NCBI RefSeq assembly: GCF_001949145.1 | Contig: NW_019091419.1 | Span: 912,715-976,714, forward strand | Source: Acanthaster planci | Lineage: Eukaryota; Echinodermata; Asteroidea; Valvatida; Acanthasteridae | DNA length: 64,000 nucleotides | Direction of reading: 5' to 3' | Shown here: positions 36,601-47,900 of the stretch, one piece after another | Position numbering within the stretch: the stretch's first letter is position 1 | Layout: every line of letters starts with the position of its first letter | Translations under genes and position numbers: made by a program | Notes under the pieces: model-generated | Database searches by the model: none | Told to the model about the DNA's origin: nothing | The model's input: only the letters and a program-made list of their open reading frames with translations

Positions 36601-39199
36601 AGAGGGATCCAGAACCCAGTTTGTGGCCCAGAAATTTGGGAAGTCTTGATGTTACTTTAGTATGGCTCTTTTGAGGGTGAGGCAACAGTTGGGGCCTTTT
36701 TACAATTCAGCTTTACAAAGGGAGGGGAATAAAACAGTCCCCCAGATTATTTTCTGTCACCATTTTTCAAAAAACCAAAAATGGTGACTGTTGTTTTCTT
36801 TCATTTTAGTGCTGTGGCCTCCCCCCCCGATTCATGCCCGTGGTCAGATAGCCTATATCACGCGGTAACAAAGCACTTCTTGTCAAGAGGGCCTGTAAAT
36901 GAACAAATTAGTAACACTACTACTGCCGGCCTGAGAAGTGGGGTCAGGGGGGCTAGTAGCCCCCCTGACCCCACTTTTTCTATTTGGGGGGCATTGCCCC
37001 CCCCAACTCTTTTGCAAGTCCTGTAATGGAGTGAGGCTTAATGGAATGGCCTGTCCATGGCTGATGCCAGATGATCTCAGAATTACCTCCCGCCACCACC
37101 CCACTTTGAAAATTGCTCTGCCACCAGTGATTCCTACTTGCCTGTAGCATTCTTTTTCAAGCCTCTTGCTTTTACCTGTTTGGAGGGAAGGAGCTGTTTG
37201 GGCCAGCCCACTGCTGCCCGCTGTGGTCCATACACGCTGCTTCCACACCAGAGGGGGCCCTTCCCCCAACACCGTAACCCGGAGCCTGCGCGGACAAGCT
37301 CCAGGGATTAGGAGGTGACGAGGCTGGGAAGTTCCCTTGAAGGGAGGAAAAAATATGATGAGGAGTTTCACCCCTGGGTGCTATGAGTCCCTCAGGTTTT
37401 AAAATGTCATTTCCCACATCACAGCAGTCAATATTGTGAGATTGCTTAAGGAATAAGCTTGATTTTTTTTCTGTCAGACACATAAAACTTAAATTCCCCT
37501 TCACTGTCCTCCCTCAAAAAAGATTGGTGGCTGCACTGTATGAAGTATTTATACCAAGCACTCTCAAGAATTCTGAGTTCAGTGTTTTGAGGCACTTGGT
37601 CGTTACTCCTTTGGTGAAAAATTCAACACCAAAAATATTCACCAAGATACCAGCACACCAACAGTCAGAGCTTACATGCGCATTTAAATGTCCATACCAG
37701 TTTCATTGGGAACTCAAATTATAACAATAAATAATTTAATTGATAATTTTGAGCCTCCCTTAATGCAATACTACTATGTGTCATTAACAACTGATCATTG
37801 GTGTATTTTTTAAATGGTATTTTGTCAAGTTTATGTATTCAAATCTGTGGTTTTTGTGTGCTTTTTACATTGACAGGCACGCACATAAAAGAAACTACTA
37901 ATTGCTGAGTGCAGGAAGACGCTAGGATTTAATTTGAATATCGGGGGCATGCAGCCTGGTGGTTAGAGTTTGTAGCTTCTCATCATAGGCTCGGGAGTTC
38001 AAATCCAGCTGATGGCAGCATGTTGTGATCTGCTGGCAAGTCACTTCACCCCTACGTGCCTCTTTCCACCCAGGAGTAAATGGGGGACATACGGTATATC
38101 ATGAATCCAGTGATATTTCACTGGGCATTCCTAATGGCCCCTTTTAATGGCAGAAAGCATTTTCGTTGGGTTTTGTGCAGAGCAAGTGTCACTGAGGACT
38201 GGCTCCCTTAGATAGTTATCACAATGGTGTCCGCCATTAGTGGGGGCCACTGTAAGTGAACATTGAAAGCATTACCATGGTCATCAGATTGGTCTATGTT
38301 ATTTCTGCTGGAGAAAATAGATCCACATGCTGCCTGAAGGTCTCAGCTCGGTGGACACAATTTTAATGACACTGAATCCTGCAGGCAAAGATGGAAATGG
38401 AATCTTGAAGAATTCCCCTCAGGTATTACCTCTGCTATTAGAACTTCCATTCCAGGGTTGTCTCCAGTTGTTGAAGTTACTGTTGTTCAGCTGTCGATGA
38501 GCAGCAGGTTTCTGGGTGTTGAAGGCAATGCGAGGCTGCTTAGCAGGGCGGCTGTAGGATGCAGATGGCTGAGAGAAATTTCCTACAGAATGAAAAATTT
38601 CGGATTTTTCAACTACGAATTAAAGAAAACCTGGAAGTTTCCCACCTGTACAAAAATGTGTGTGTAAAGCTGCATCTAAAGTAAAGCTCTCCTTTAGTTG
38701 TTAGAATTTTTTTTAGACATGATGGTCTTAATGTTACAATTCCTGACAACATGGATTTGGTAAGTATTGAGGTTAACACTTTTTAATTTGCTGGTCGAAA
38801 AGTTTCATGTTGATTTTATTTATACTTAAATTCAAATTTATAGGTTTTGTAAGATGTCATATTTAAACTTTAACTTTGTAAAATAATGTTAAAAATATGG
38901 TCAGTTTGTATTTCCTGATTTCTTACAAAACTGCATTTCAATGGATAAAAAAGAAACATATTGGATAAGGGTTTGGAAAGTGCATAACACGCTGGATTTT
39001 CTCACTCGTTGACATAAAATTGATTGTGACGAGTCCAATTTAACCTATACTTTGGGTCCTTGTCAACGGAACCTTATCTGAAAAGCAGTTGACTTTTTGT
39101 TACCCCTGAAGTCTGCATTGTTGGTGTTCTCATTCTTTGGATGTGGAAAGAGGGCCTGGCGAGGCCTCTTATTTCTGTCAAATGATGGCGGGACTTTTT
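33700..39199 (-). CDS. SPATA22: SPATA22, meiotic recombination factor (first exon not found)
   Basis: SPATA22 partners MEIOB and RPA on single-stranded DNA in meiotic recombination, in the nucleus of germ cells. Seven exons on the minus strand: 39199-39104, 38582-38430, 37335-37176, 36079-35890, 34610-34496, 34083-33983 and 33891-33700. All junctions are GT-AG and every phase agrees (1,1,2,0,1,0). The N-terminal PPSFDRNKRPRQALFPHP matches the vertebrate LPVPLFNQKKRNRQPL block. The middle is low-complexity, rich in Asn, Gln, Pro and Ser. The conserved C-terminal domain has SLKVLTASIADMRDWSQHMD, KLGSMVCEVFG, TLKCIFYETDRPLPRLIRD, LFRCVSVRAASQAERQ and a final helix. About 335 residues are seen, against 363 in human. 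The initiating Met should lie upstream of 39199; I could not place it. Confidence 0.9.
34611..35889 (-). other. SPATA22 intron
   Basis: Phase-0 intron between the Pro/Ser-rich exon ending ASNR and the exon starting DGSVVDD. AT-rich with a G run at 34788-34801; nothing else recognised. Confidence 0.7.
36936..36976. repeat. perfect 19-bp hairpin with 3-nt loop
   Basis: Left arm 36936-36954 reads AAGTGGGGTCAGGGGGGCT and right arm 36958-36976 is its exact reverse complement, with loop AGT. A second G/C hairpin (TTGGGGGGCA and GCCCCCCCCAA) follows at about 36984-37005. Both lie in a SPATA22 intron and look like part of a palindromic mobile-element relic. Confidence 0.85.
37943..38110 (+). repeat. 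tRNA-derived SINE with conserved body
   Basis: A-box region CCTGGTGGTTAGAG (37955-37968) and B box AGTTCAAATCC (37996-38006) form a tRNA head. The body GGCAAGTCACTTCACCCC, then TGCCTCTTTCCACCCAGG and AGTAAATGGG, covers about 38035-38095. The same body appears truncated at 6205-6285. The 3' end is unclear, perhaps as far as 38215. It lies in the SPATA22 intron, antisense to the gene. Confidence 0.65.
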
Positions 39200-40561
39200 C
39201 TGCAGGTAAAATATGAGGGTAAATTATTCTCAGTTATTTGCTTATGTTTCCACAAAATTTGGCATATGTTATAAGGTTAGTAGAATACAAGGTTTTACTT
39301 CAACCTTTGAAAATGCACCTTTATGTTTCAATTAATTGTATTCTTGTTTTGCTATTTTCAAAGTTATTTTGACACCTGTTGTTTTTTAAGCTAATAAGAA
39401 TTTCAACATTCACGAAAAAATTTTGAGGTCATCCCAGAGAGAAAACCTCAAATGTTGCACTGATTTGTACTAAAAAAAAGTGGAGTCAATTGATATTTGC
39501 TGTCCTAAAGTTCCATTTCTTTTTCAAATTTATTGTTGCATAAGTGCTTGGCAATAAGCTGATGCCCAGTCCTCTCTCAGAAATAAGTTCAATTAGTTTA
39601 ATTTGGATTCATAATTTCTGCAGATAAATATTAAAACTGAACAGTGTCTTTCCAGATTGATTGGCAACACTTGAGCAGTTCAAACTTTACAAAAAATAAG
39701 TGCACATTAATTTCCATACAATGGAGAAGAGTAATGATATGCACTTAAAGTGTGTCTTAGAAAAATTCTTCACAGTAATCTTTGATATGTTCACTGGGAT
39801 GTCAGAAAAGTTCAAATTGGCGACTTCTGACTGGTTAAAAGTTTGGCTGCCTCAGATTCGACAATAGAGGGAGCCCTCCGCCTTGCATAGTTTGAGCCAC
39901 AGGATTTGAGCTGCCTTTAGAAAAAATAGCATTTCAGCTGATATGAGCTACAATTTTATTTGGTACTAACTTTGATTTGGAAAAAGGGTAAATTGTCATG
40001 ATTTTTTTCTTATATGAGCGGCTGAACTTTAATCATAGCCTTACTTTTCTCTTGCATCTCAGATTTTCAGTTGCACTGTATCAACGTCGCCGACGTCCCT
40101 GAATTTTGCTGAAAAGAATCATGGGGAATAAAAAGAGGTAAAGTTTACTAAAGCTAAAAGGACCTTCATGTTGTTTGTCACAGTCTGGAAACTGTCCAAA
40201 CCGTGAATTACATTAATGATCTATAAAAAAAGAGATGATGCCTGAAAACCGGTTTAATTGTTAAACGGTCAGTGATTGCGGATACAATCTCTCTCTAATG
40301 ATGTCGAGATCTCGTCTGTTGCGCTTGCCTGCGCTTTAGGCATCAAACAGCCCTGGTGTTGAAAAATGCAGACTTTTCATTGTTAAACTTTGAGTGATAA
40401 TAATACAGGAAAACTAAACCTACCGGAGTGCGACAGTGCTGTGTCCAATGTAGGGATGAAGTTTAAAACAAATTGAACACTCGATTTCGACTCAAACTCT
40501 CACAACTTTTCCGCAGATTACTACATGTACATAAATTAATTATCTTGGTCAATAGAGGGCG
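39200..40561. other. first intron / 5' region of SPATA22, start exon not identified
   Basis: The first coding exon should be here or further right on the minus strand and must end in phase 1. A donor-like CTCCG|GTAGGT on the minus strand at about 40421-40426 could end a noncoding first exon, but no ATG in the right frame was found. Otherwise AT-rich with no features. Confidence 0.35.
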
Positions 40562-40765
40562 CTAAGCACCACGACCAATAGCTAGCGCTACACGCTGCTG
40601 CGCTGGTGGACGTGCCGGCGCTACACGCGCACACATTATCGTCGGGCGATCCGACGATTGGACAATCGATATCCGAATGCCGTACAGCATCGTATTCACA
40701 CATCTAGTTATCAACATCCTTATTTTCCTCAGTTTTGGTGGCAAGAGCCTAAGCTTCGACAGCTG
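40562..40765 (+). promoter_or_regulatory. CpG-rich candidate bidirectional promoter and plus-strand first exon
   Basis: GCGCTA, GTGCCGGCGC and CACGCGCAC motifs make this one of the most CpG-dense patches in an AT-rich area. It ends in a strong donor, AGCTG|GTAAGT, at 40765 on the plus strand. SPATA22 reads away leftward and the CLIP gene rightward. An ATG at 40677 opens 29 codons with a signal-peptide look (MPYSIVFTHLVINILIFLSF). If spliced to 61009, that frame stops after five further codons, so it would be an upstream ORF; alternatively it begins an unrelated secreted protein. Confidence 0.35.
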
Positions 40766-41243
40766 GTAAGTATGCAGCTTCAAGTGTTTCTTACTAGTTA
40801 ACTTAGCATATATAGGCCCACATGTAAGATGTAGGCCCTACATGTAGGCACACGCTGAGGCAGTGGCCCCGTGATGTAGGCTGCAGAACTAAAACGGTGA
40901 CGCAGGCCTACAATTTTTCACATGCACATCACAGATCCTTGAATTGGACCTGTCACTTAGAGTGATTTAGTGTCAATCATGCACGGTAAGCGCCATGTAG
41001 GTGCGGATGGATGCTGTTTGTTGCCATGTGGGCCTAGATGAAGAGGTTCATTAGTAATCCGCTACATGTATTGATAGGCCCCTACATGTACCTGCCTACC
41101 AGGGCCTGTGCATTATCCAGGAGGACATGATGGAGGAAGGAACATATCAGAGACAGAAAGACAGAACCTCATCGATATTAATTATTATGTTATGCCCCAG
41201 CTTGGTCTATCTGACAGTAAATGCCTAGTGTTTGTTGCCATGT

Positions 41244-41518
41244 GTTGGGACAGTCCCAACTATAGTCAGGTATTGTGTAGTCTATTGGTGGCCAATCTCT
41301 CTACAAAATTTCTCAACCTTCCCCGAGTTTACATGTACATGCAGCTCACACCTCAGCACCTGACATGCATGACATAAAATATAGCATCTCATAGTGAAAC
41401 CACATTTCTGCAAGCACGAGTTGATGATGTAAACAAAATGACTTCGGCATGCACACACTGTGCTGTAATCGGGCCGGCCCAACTACACGTATAGCAATAT
41501 AGTTGGGACAGTCCCAAC
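41244..41518. repeat. pair of identical 17-bp palindromes
   Basis: GTTGGGACAGTCCCAAC occurs at 41244-41260 and again at 41502-41518. Additional half copies flank the second (AGTTGGGACTA at about 41527-41537). The 8-bp arms surround a single A. Confidence 0.7.
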
Positions 41519-44500
41519 TACATGTATAGTTGGGACTAATGCTGTACTGGGCGTAACACTAATGATTATCTTTACTGTAATAGCACATGGGTGATTTTGC
41601 ACAAAAGAAAGGCATAGTTTGAAGGAAACAGGGGCACTTGTTCCTTCCCACAGTGCCTTTCTAACATTGGGCAAATTCACCAATGCAGTACTACTATTAT
41701 AGAGGTAAGGCTCAGGCCTATGTATAACCCTGGAGCACATAGCCGAGCTTGTATTCCACTCGGCCTACCGCCCCTGCCTAACATCACTAGTGTAGAGTTT
41801 CTGAAGATCAACCTGTCAGCAGACTAATTCGTGTCAGTAAACTTGCACAGTATTTGCAAGGCATGGAAGCGAAGATTGCCTTCGCTCAGAGATGTACATC
41901 ATGTACAGGGTGTATGTTATAAATATACATGTGTAGCCATCATACCAGTGGAGATCTTCCTCTTTCCAGCTGAACTAGTCAACAGCAGCATCCTTAACAT
42001 TTTGTAAAAGTTCAGAAAAACATTTTGCTCGGGTGCTGATTGGTTGAAATGTCCCTTTTCATCCAACTTGAACTTGACAAGAACAATTTCTTTTGTTTTC
42101 TAAATAGTGGGCTTCAAAGCTCCATGACCCCATACATGTAATGTCAGTTGCACTGTCCTTACTCATGTACTCATATATGTACACAAAATGTACACATTGT
42201 GACAGTTAACAGGATTGGTAAAAACTGATGTGTACAATGCTGTGCTAAATGAACATGCAGTTAACTTGGCAGGACCCTGTCCCTGTGAAATTACAGGCCT
42301 AGTCGGCCTTTGACCAGCTTCCGACCATTTTGTCAGACCGAAAGCAGACATGGTTAAAAAAATGTCCAAAGGAAATGTAAAGTCCCAGAAGTAAAATCCT
42401 GTTGTTTAACTCTCTGTGCTTAGAACATTGAAATTTTGAGAGTGCATTTTTAAGTGTCCTGGGTATTTATTATATCAAAAGATGATTATGGCTTGGCCAA
42501 ATTGATCTTACTTGCACATTTTGTCAGACTGCTTTTTGGGCCTAAAATGCCATGAACATGTACTTTACATGTATGTACATGTACCGATATACTGAATGAA
42601 GGTTAGAGTCTGCATTTTCTGTACAGATTCATGTACATGTATCACATACACATGTTCATACATGTACAGAGAACGCAGAACCTGGAGAAGACAGAAAGTA
42701 CCGAATATTTTGATGTGGAGTTCACAGGTATGCCACGGTGACCTGTGGTGCGATGAAATGCCATTCACCTTCATTGATGCATACACTGTAGGTGTATCTG
42801 CAAACTGATTCTTGGGCAAGAGTACGGTGAACATGTGCATGTATGTGGCTCATTCAGATTCGTCAACTGTGAAATGAGTCATGCTTGTGTTGTGAAATAC
42901 AAAAACACTGGTGCATATATTGCATACAAACTAGTAAACATCTCCTGCCCTGCGCAAACACTCTCTTATAACCAATCAGTGGGATTCAATATTTTGTTAT
43001 GCTTAAATTGCTCTTGGACAGCAACTTTCCTCTTCAGTTGTGGCAGTTCATGCGCATCTAAAAGACTTGCTGGTGAGAGGAAGAGATCCTGCAAGATTCC
43101 CCTTCATCTTGATCGGTTGTGCTGCTTAACTAAGAATTGACCAAGCTTCCTTTGTATTACCATCTACGTAAATGCCAACTTTCTTAACAGGTCAATTAAG
43201 CAGGTGATCCTAACGTTTGTTGTACATTGAAGGAATTGTTGGTTCAGCAGTCTGCAAACTTGGTCAGTGCTAACCAGTACCAACATGTACATGTACATTG
43301 TACATGTACTGGTACCGTACATGTCAGAGTGTTCTCTACTTCATTGCCTTGCGCTACTGAGGCGTTGTGATCCTTGTTTCATTCATACGTCCTTGGCATA
43401 TTGCCCCCAACATGATAATTATCATGTACATGTAGTAAAAATAATTTGAGGAAGTTTCACTATTTCCTGGTACTTGCAAATTGAAATTAGCTCGCACTGT
43501 GTAATTACAGAAATAATGGTCTGGGAAATACGGTAGGTATGTTGTACATATGTACATGTAGCGTGCGTAGCACAGTGTAGTACTGGCTACATGTACATGG
43601 TGTATAGAACAGTATATGAAGTGCTGTTAAGCAGAAAAATAGAGTTTTGCAGAAAAATTTGAACACTCCAAAGATCAAACACAAATTCTGTGTACATCTT
43701 TTGATAATCAACCATACTTTCTTTTCCAGAATCATAAGAATTTATGGTGAGAGCTTGCCAGATGTGCACATGTGCTAATTTTGTACACGACACAATCAAC
43801 AAAATCTCACGTACATGTACATGTATGTGGGGTGCATGTGTATCTGTGCTGGATAGATACATTCTGTTCATGTTAACTATGAACTTCTATACGAACACAT
43901 TCATTTATGTTTCCACATTTACAATCAGTGGTTTCAGAAACTGGTTGTTTAGGGGAATTGTACCAGTGTAGGGATATATCCCCCATACCTGTAGGAACTA
44001 CATGTCCACATACTGGTACTCGTGCCTGCATCATTTACTGGGGTAGTGTACATCATTTGTACGTGTACCGGTACATGTGCTTAGCAGCTGTTACAGTAGC
44101 CGTCATCCCCATCAACACCTGTGCACCATTGTATCTTTGTACAGAACGGGTGGTAGAGATACTAACGCTGGATATTGGTACACATACCCGGTGTTCTTGT
44201 TGCTCCGTGCTCTCAGCCAGCTTCAATGCATGTGTACATGTACTTTCTTGACAAGGGGATATTAGTTCGAAAGTGCATGTGCAGTCTGCAGTGTATCATG
44301 TCATAAGCATGGTAATTGGAGTGTGACAGTTTAGTTTTATGAGGAAGTAATGTAAAAATTGACTTGATGAGAGGAAGTTATATGAGGAAATATAGGATTT
44401 CATTGGAAGATCATCGTACCTGGATACATGTGAATGGCATATGGGCATAGAGTACTTGTACATGTATACATCTACATGTACACAAGTCATGTACATGCCC

Positions 44501-44638
44501 ACATGTGGTAGTATACTGGTACTTGTAAATTTTATGTACATGTAAATTTTATGTACATGTACTTTTCTCTGTAGAGAATCTTTATTGGAATCCTTACTGA
44601 ATCCAACGATTAAATGTGTAATATGCCACTGGGTATTG

Positions 44639-44930
44639 ACCAAAGATCGTATAGCACCGCAAAGCGGCGCAAGATGGGGAACTTCAGCGTGAATGCACGT
44701 AAAATGTTGTAATCGCATGGGCGCCATTTTAGCAAGCGATACGCATGCGCAATGCACATTAATGCACAGGCGCCGCGGCAGGCACGTGCACCTGGTGAGC
44801 CTGTGCCCAAGCATTACCGTAAACTGCACAGGCGTATCGCTTGCTCAAATGCCGCCCATGGTAATTACATCTTTTGGGCAGAGTTATCCATCTTGCGCCT
44901 TCGGCGCTACACAATCTTTGGTATTGACAC
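44639..44930. mobile_element. foldback (MITE-like) inverted-repeat element
   Basis: The left arm from GACCAAAGATCGTATAGC through GGCGCAAGATGG, then CATGGGCGCCATTTTAGCAA and GCGATACGCATGCGCAATG, returns in reverse complement on the right as CAGGCGTATCGCTTGCTCAA, ATGCCGCCCATGG, CCATCTTGCGCC and ACACAATCTTTGGT. Arms are about 130 bp, imperfect, around a centre near 44790. No transposase is present, so it is a non-autonomous DNA element or a palindromic duplication. It is unusually CpG-rich for its surroundings. Confidence 0.65.
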
Positions 44931-47900
44931 AGTAATTAACGCACAATGTTTACTGCCCCAAATTTCAATTTTGAACATCAGGCACCTTGCATGTTGCATG
45001 CACAAGGGGCTGCTGGCTGGTGAAATACAGTACATAATAGGATAAACTGAGAATATGGTATGGTTACTATCCGTGCACTAGCATCGGTTCATGTACAGAT
45101 TTTTTTTTTAAATTTTAAACCAAGTCTTCAGTATACAGTACCTTGACTGCTAGTGGAAGGCCAGCTCCTTATTTTTTGTCTAGTCACTTACCCAGGTCCT
45201 TTTGACATATCAGGTGTCTTCATTCGCAGCCAAGACCCAAATTTCAATCTCAAACCACAGTTTTTCTGTGGGCCAGGTATTTGTGGAATGCTGACCTGTG
45301 TGGAAGCCTGCAAACCTGTTGGTAAGCCACACTCCAGTCCAGGAAACAATCTGTGGCCAGGGGGTATTGTCTTAAAGCCAGTGGTGTGAACTTGAGGGGG
45401 GGAGGGTTACAAAAGAAAGAATATATAGATTTAATTGTTGGAAATGGTCATGGCTCAAGGGTGGGTTGAAAGGTAAACTTATTTGCTTATACATGTAAGT
45501 TCAGGATCTTTCCTGTATCGTGGCTGCGCTGTCAAAAATTAATGTGCAGATTGAGAATTGTATGCATACAGGCAAATTGTTGAAATTGAACACATTCACT
45601 GCACGGTGTAAGTGTGTAACTGTGCATGCGTACATGTACTGAATGTGTACGGAGACCAGGGACCAAAACTGTCCCCATAACACTGTGGGACATGGGCCAT
45701 TATTATGCTTAATTTTAGAGTTTCATGCAACACCCGTGGGGACAACCTACAGTTGTCATTGATGAGTTTGGTATACAAGTTTACATCGCTGACCAAAAAT
45801 TTCAACATCCCCACCCAGGGGGGTGCTCACTATTTAAAACAACGATTACAGGTGGTGCGCTCCACAGGCCTTTGTACTCGTACGTGAAGACACTGCTGAT
45901 TGCCTAAGTGTACAATGTAAAAGATAAACATCCAAGTCCAAGACATTGGTATTAGCAAAGTGATAGAAAATCTTCATTTTTTACAGCTTTGTGTGCAATT
46001 ATTAATCAGTGGGGATGAGCCATTTTAAGATTTTTATAAAATTTCACGCAATATTACATGTAGCTGTAAATTAAGTTGTCCCCAGCTTTGTTGCACGAAA
46101 CTACGACTTAGGATGGCATGTGCAGCGGCCTAATAAGCCATTTGCGGGTTGAATTTATTCAAAATCTGGTACATTGAGTTCTTTCAATTCACGCGAACAT
46201 AACAACTTGAATTCTCCATATTAAACCACTGTTGTTCTACCTTGTGATTCGGGGCAAGCTTTTGCTTAGTTACATGTACATAAGAGATGCCTTGCAACAA
46301 TACACTGTTCTCAATGGATAAGAACGACACAAAGGAACCAGTCCATTCCAGAGATTTTGGTTGCTATGCAAAAGCTTGCCCTGAATCACGAGGTATAGCA
46401 ACAGTGACTTTAGTCTGGGGAATTCAAATTGTTACGCTTCTGTGCAATCAGAAGTGTAACAATCACAGTGTACCGGATTTTATTCAAATTGAACTCACAA
46501 GTGTCTTATTGTTGATCCCACAATGTCTGTGTTTCGACATGTGTAGTCCCAATTGCTACTGTACGCTGTACACCCATGCTGTACACAGCATATGTGCAGA
46601 AATTGAAGACCTTCAATTTTGAAGCAATATTTGTAGTAGTGGAGGGGAGAATGAGTGAAATTTGCTGATAACAGTGTGTCCTCTGAATCTCTATGTTTTC
46701 ACAATTTAATGAGATTTTTTCTGCCCTCAGGAGTCAGGAAAATGTGCCATCCACACTCTCCTAGAAGGCCCTCTGATTTTTTTTCAGAATCGACATGCCT
46801 TCACAAAAGAGATGAAGATTTATCAGATAAGCAAATGTTTGGTTGCCTCTTGTGATATAATCTAAATCAAATAAATAGTACAGTGCTGCTATTCTGAAGT
46901 TTGCATGTGTCCATGTACTGGTATACATGCGTATGGCACATACAAACATGTACATGTTGTACTGTGCACAGTTGCAGTACACAAGTAACATTATTAGCAA
47001 TTCTGATTTCAGAATAACACGCTGATTTTCAGCTTAGGACCCTGGTTATGTAAATTAGGCCTCGTCCTGGAAATAAATGTGTACGTGTTGCAGTATCATA
47101 ACCGGTAATTGGAAATTCAAACCAATATCTTTAATGTCAAAATTGTCTCTACCCACGTACGTACATGTATGTACATGTACGCGTATGTACCCGTATGTAC
47201 ACATGTACCGTACCGATACACGTCTACATTGTAAATGTACATGTCTACTACATTTACTGTATATTGTATACCTACGGTACATTTACATGTAAAGTGCTGT
47301 GGTCGTGAGTACCGGGCATGGTAAATTCTAGTCATGTTGGTTTCAATTGAACAAGATCATAAATTTTAGCTTACTAAATACAATTGTTCATTTCACATAC
47401 ATGTACATGTGTGTCCATGTACCAGTAGCATCTTGATACGTTATGTACATGTATCTTAAGTTCAATATATAAAAATTCCCTATTGTATAAAAATGTCGAA
47501 TGCATCATGTACATGTTAGTCTATGGATTATAAATTGATTAACTTTTGTTTATAAATAATTATATATTTTTGGGAGGTCTTACGTGATTGATTTTGATCC
47601 TTTTTATGTTGTGTTTTAGTGGAACCATTTTGAAAATGTCGAACTTCAAAATGACAAGTTGTACACCTATGATCTACCAGTACTAAATACAAGTGTACAC
47701 TGTACATGTATTGTACAGTATGTCAAAATAACTACCGTGTAGAAATGTTAAGCTTTCCAGACGGTTTTGGCTGGTGAAATAGTTTCTGTGTCCCTTGAAA
47801 ATTGGCCCCTGAGGTAGGTGACTTTGTGGTAGGGAAATTTCTGAATTCCCAGGTCACATTTCTCAAATTACAAATGATCATCTCAACCTCAGTGCCAGAG

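Noticed and set aside
40562-40783. 73-codon minus-strand frame over the CpG-rich patch as the first SPATA22 exon
   Set aside because: No resemblance to the SPATA22 N-terminus and no donor in the required phase 1.
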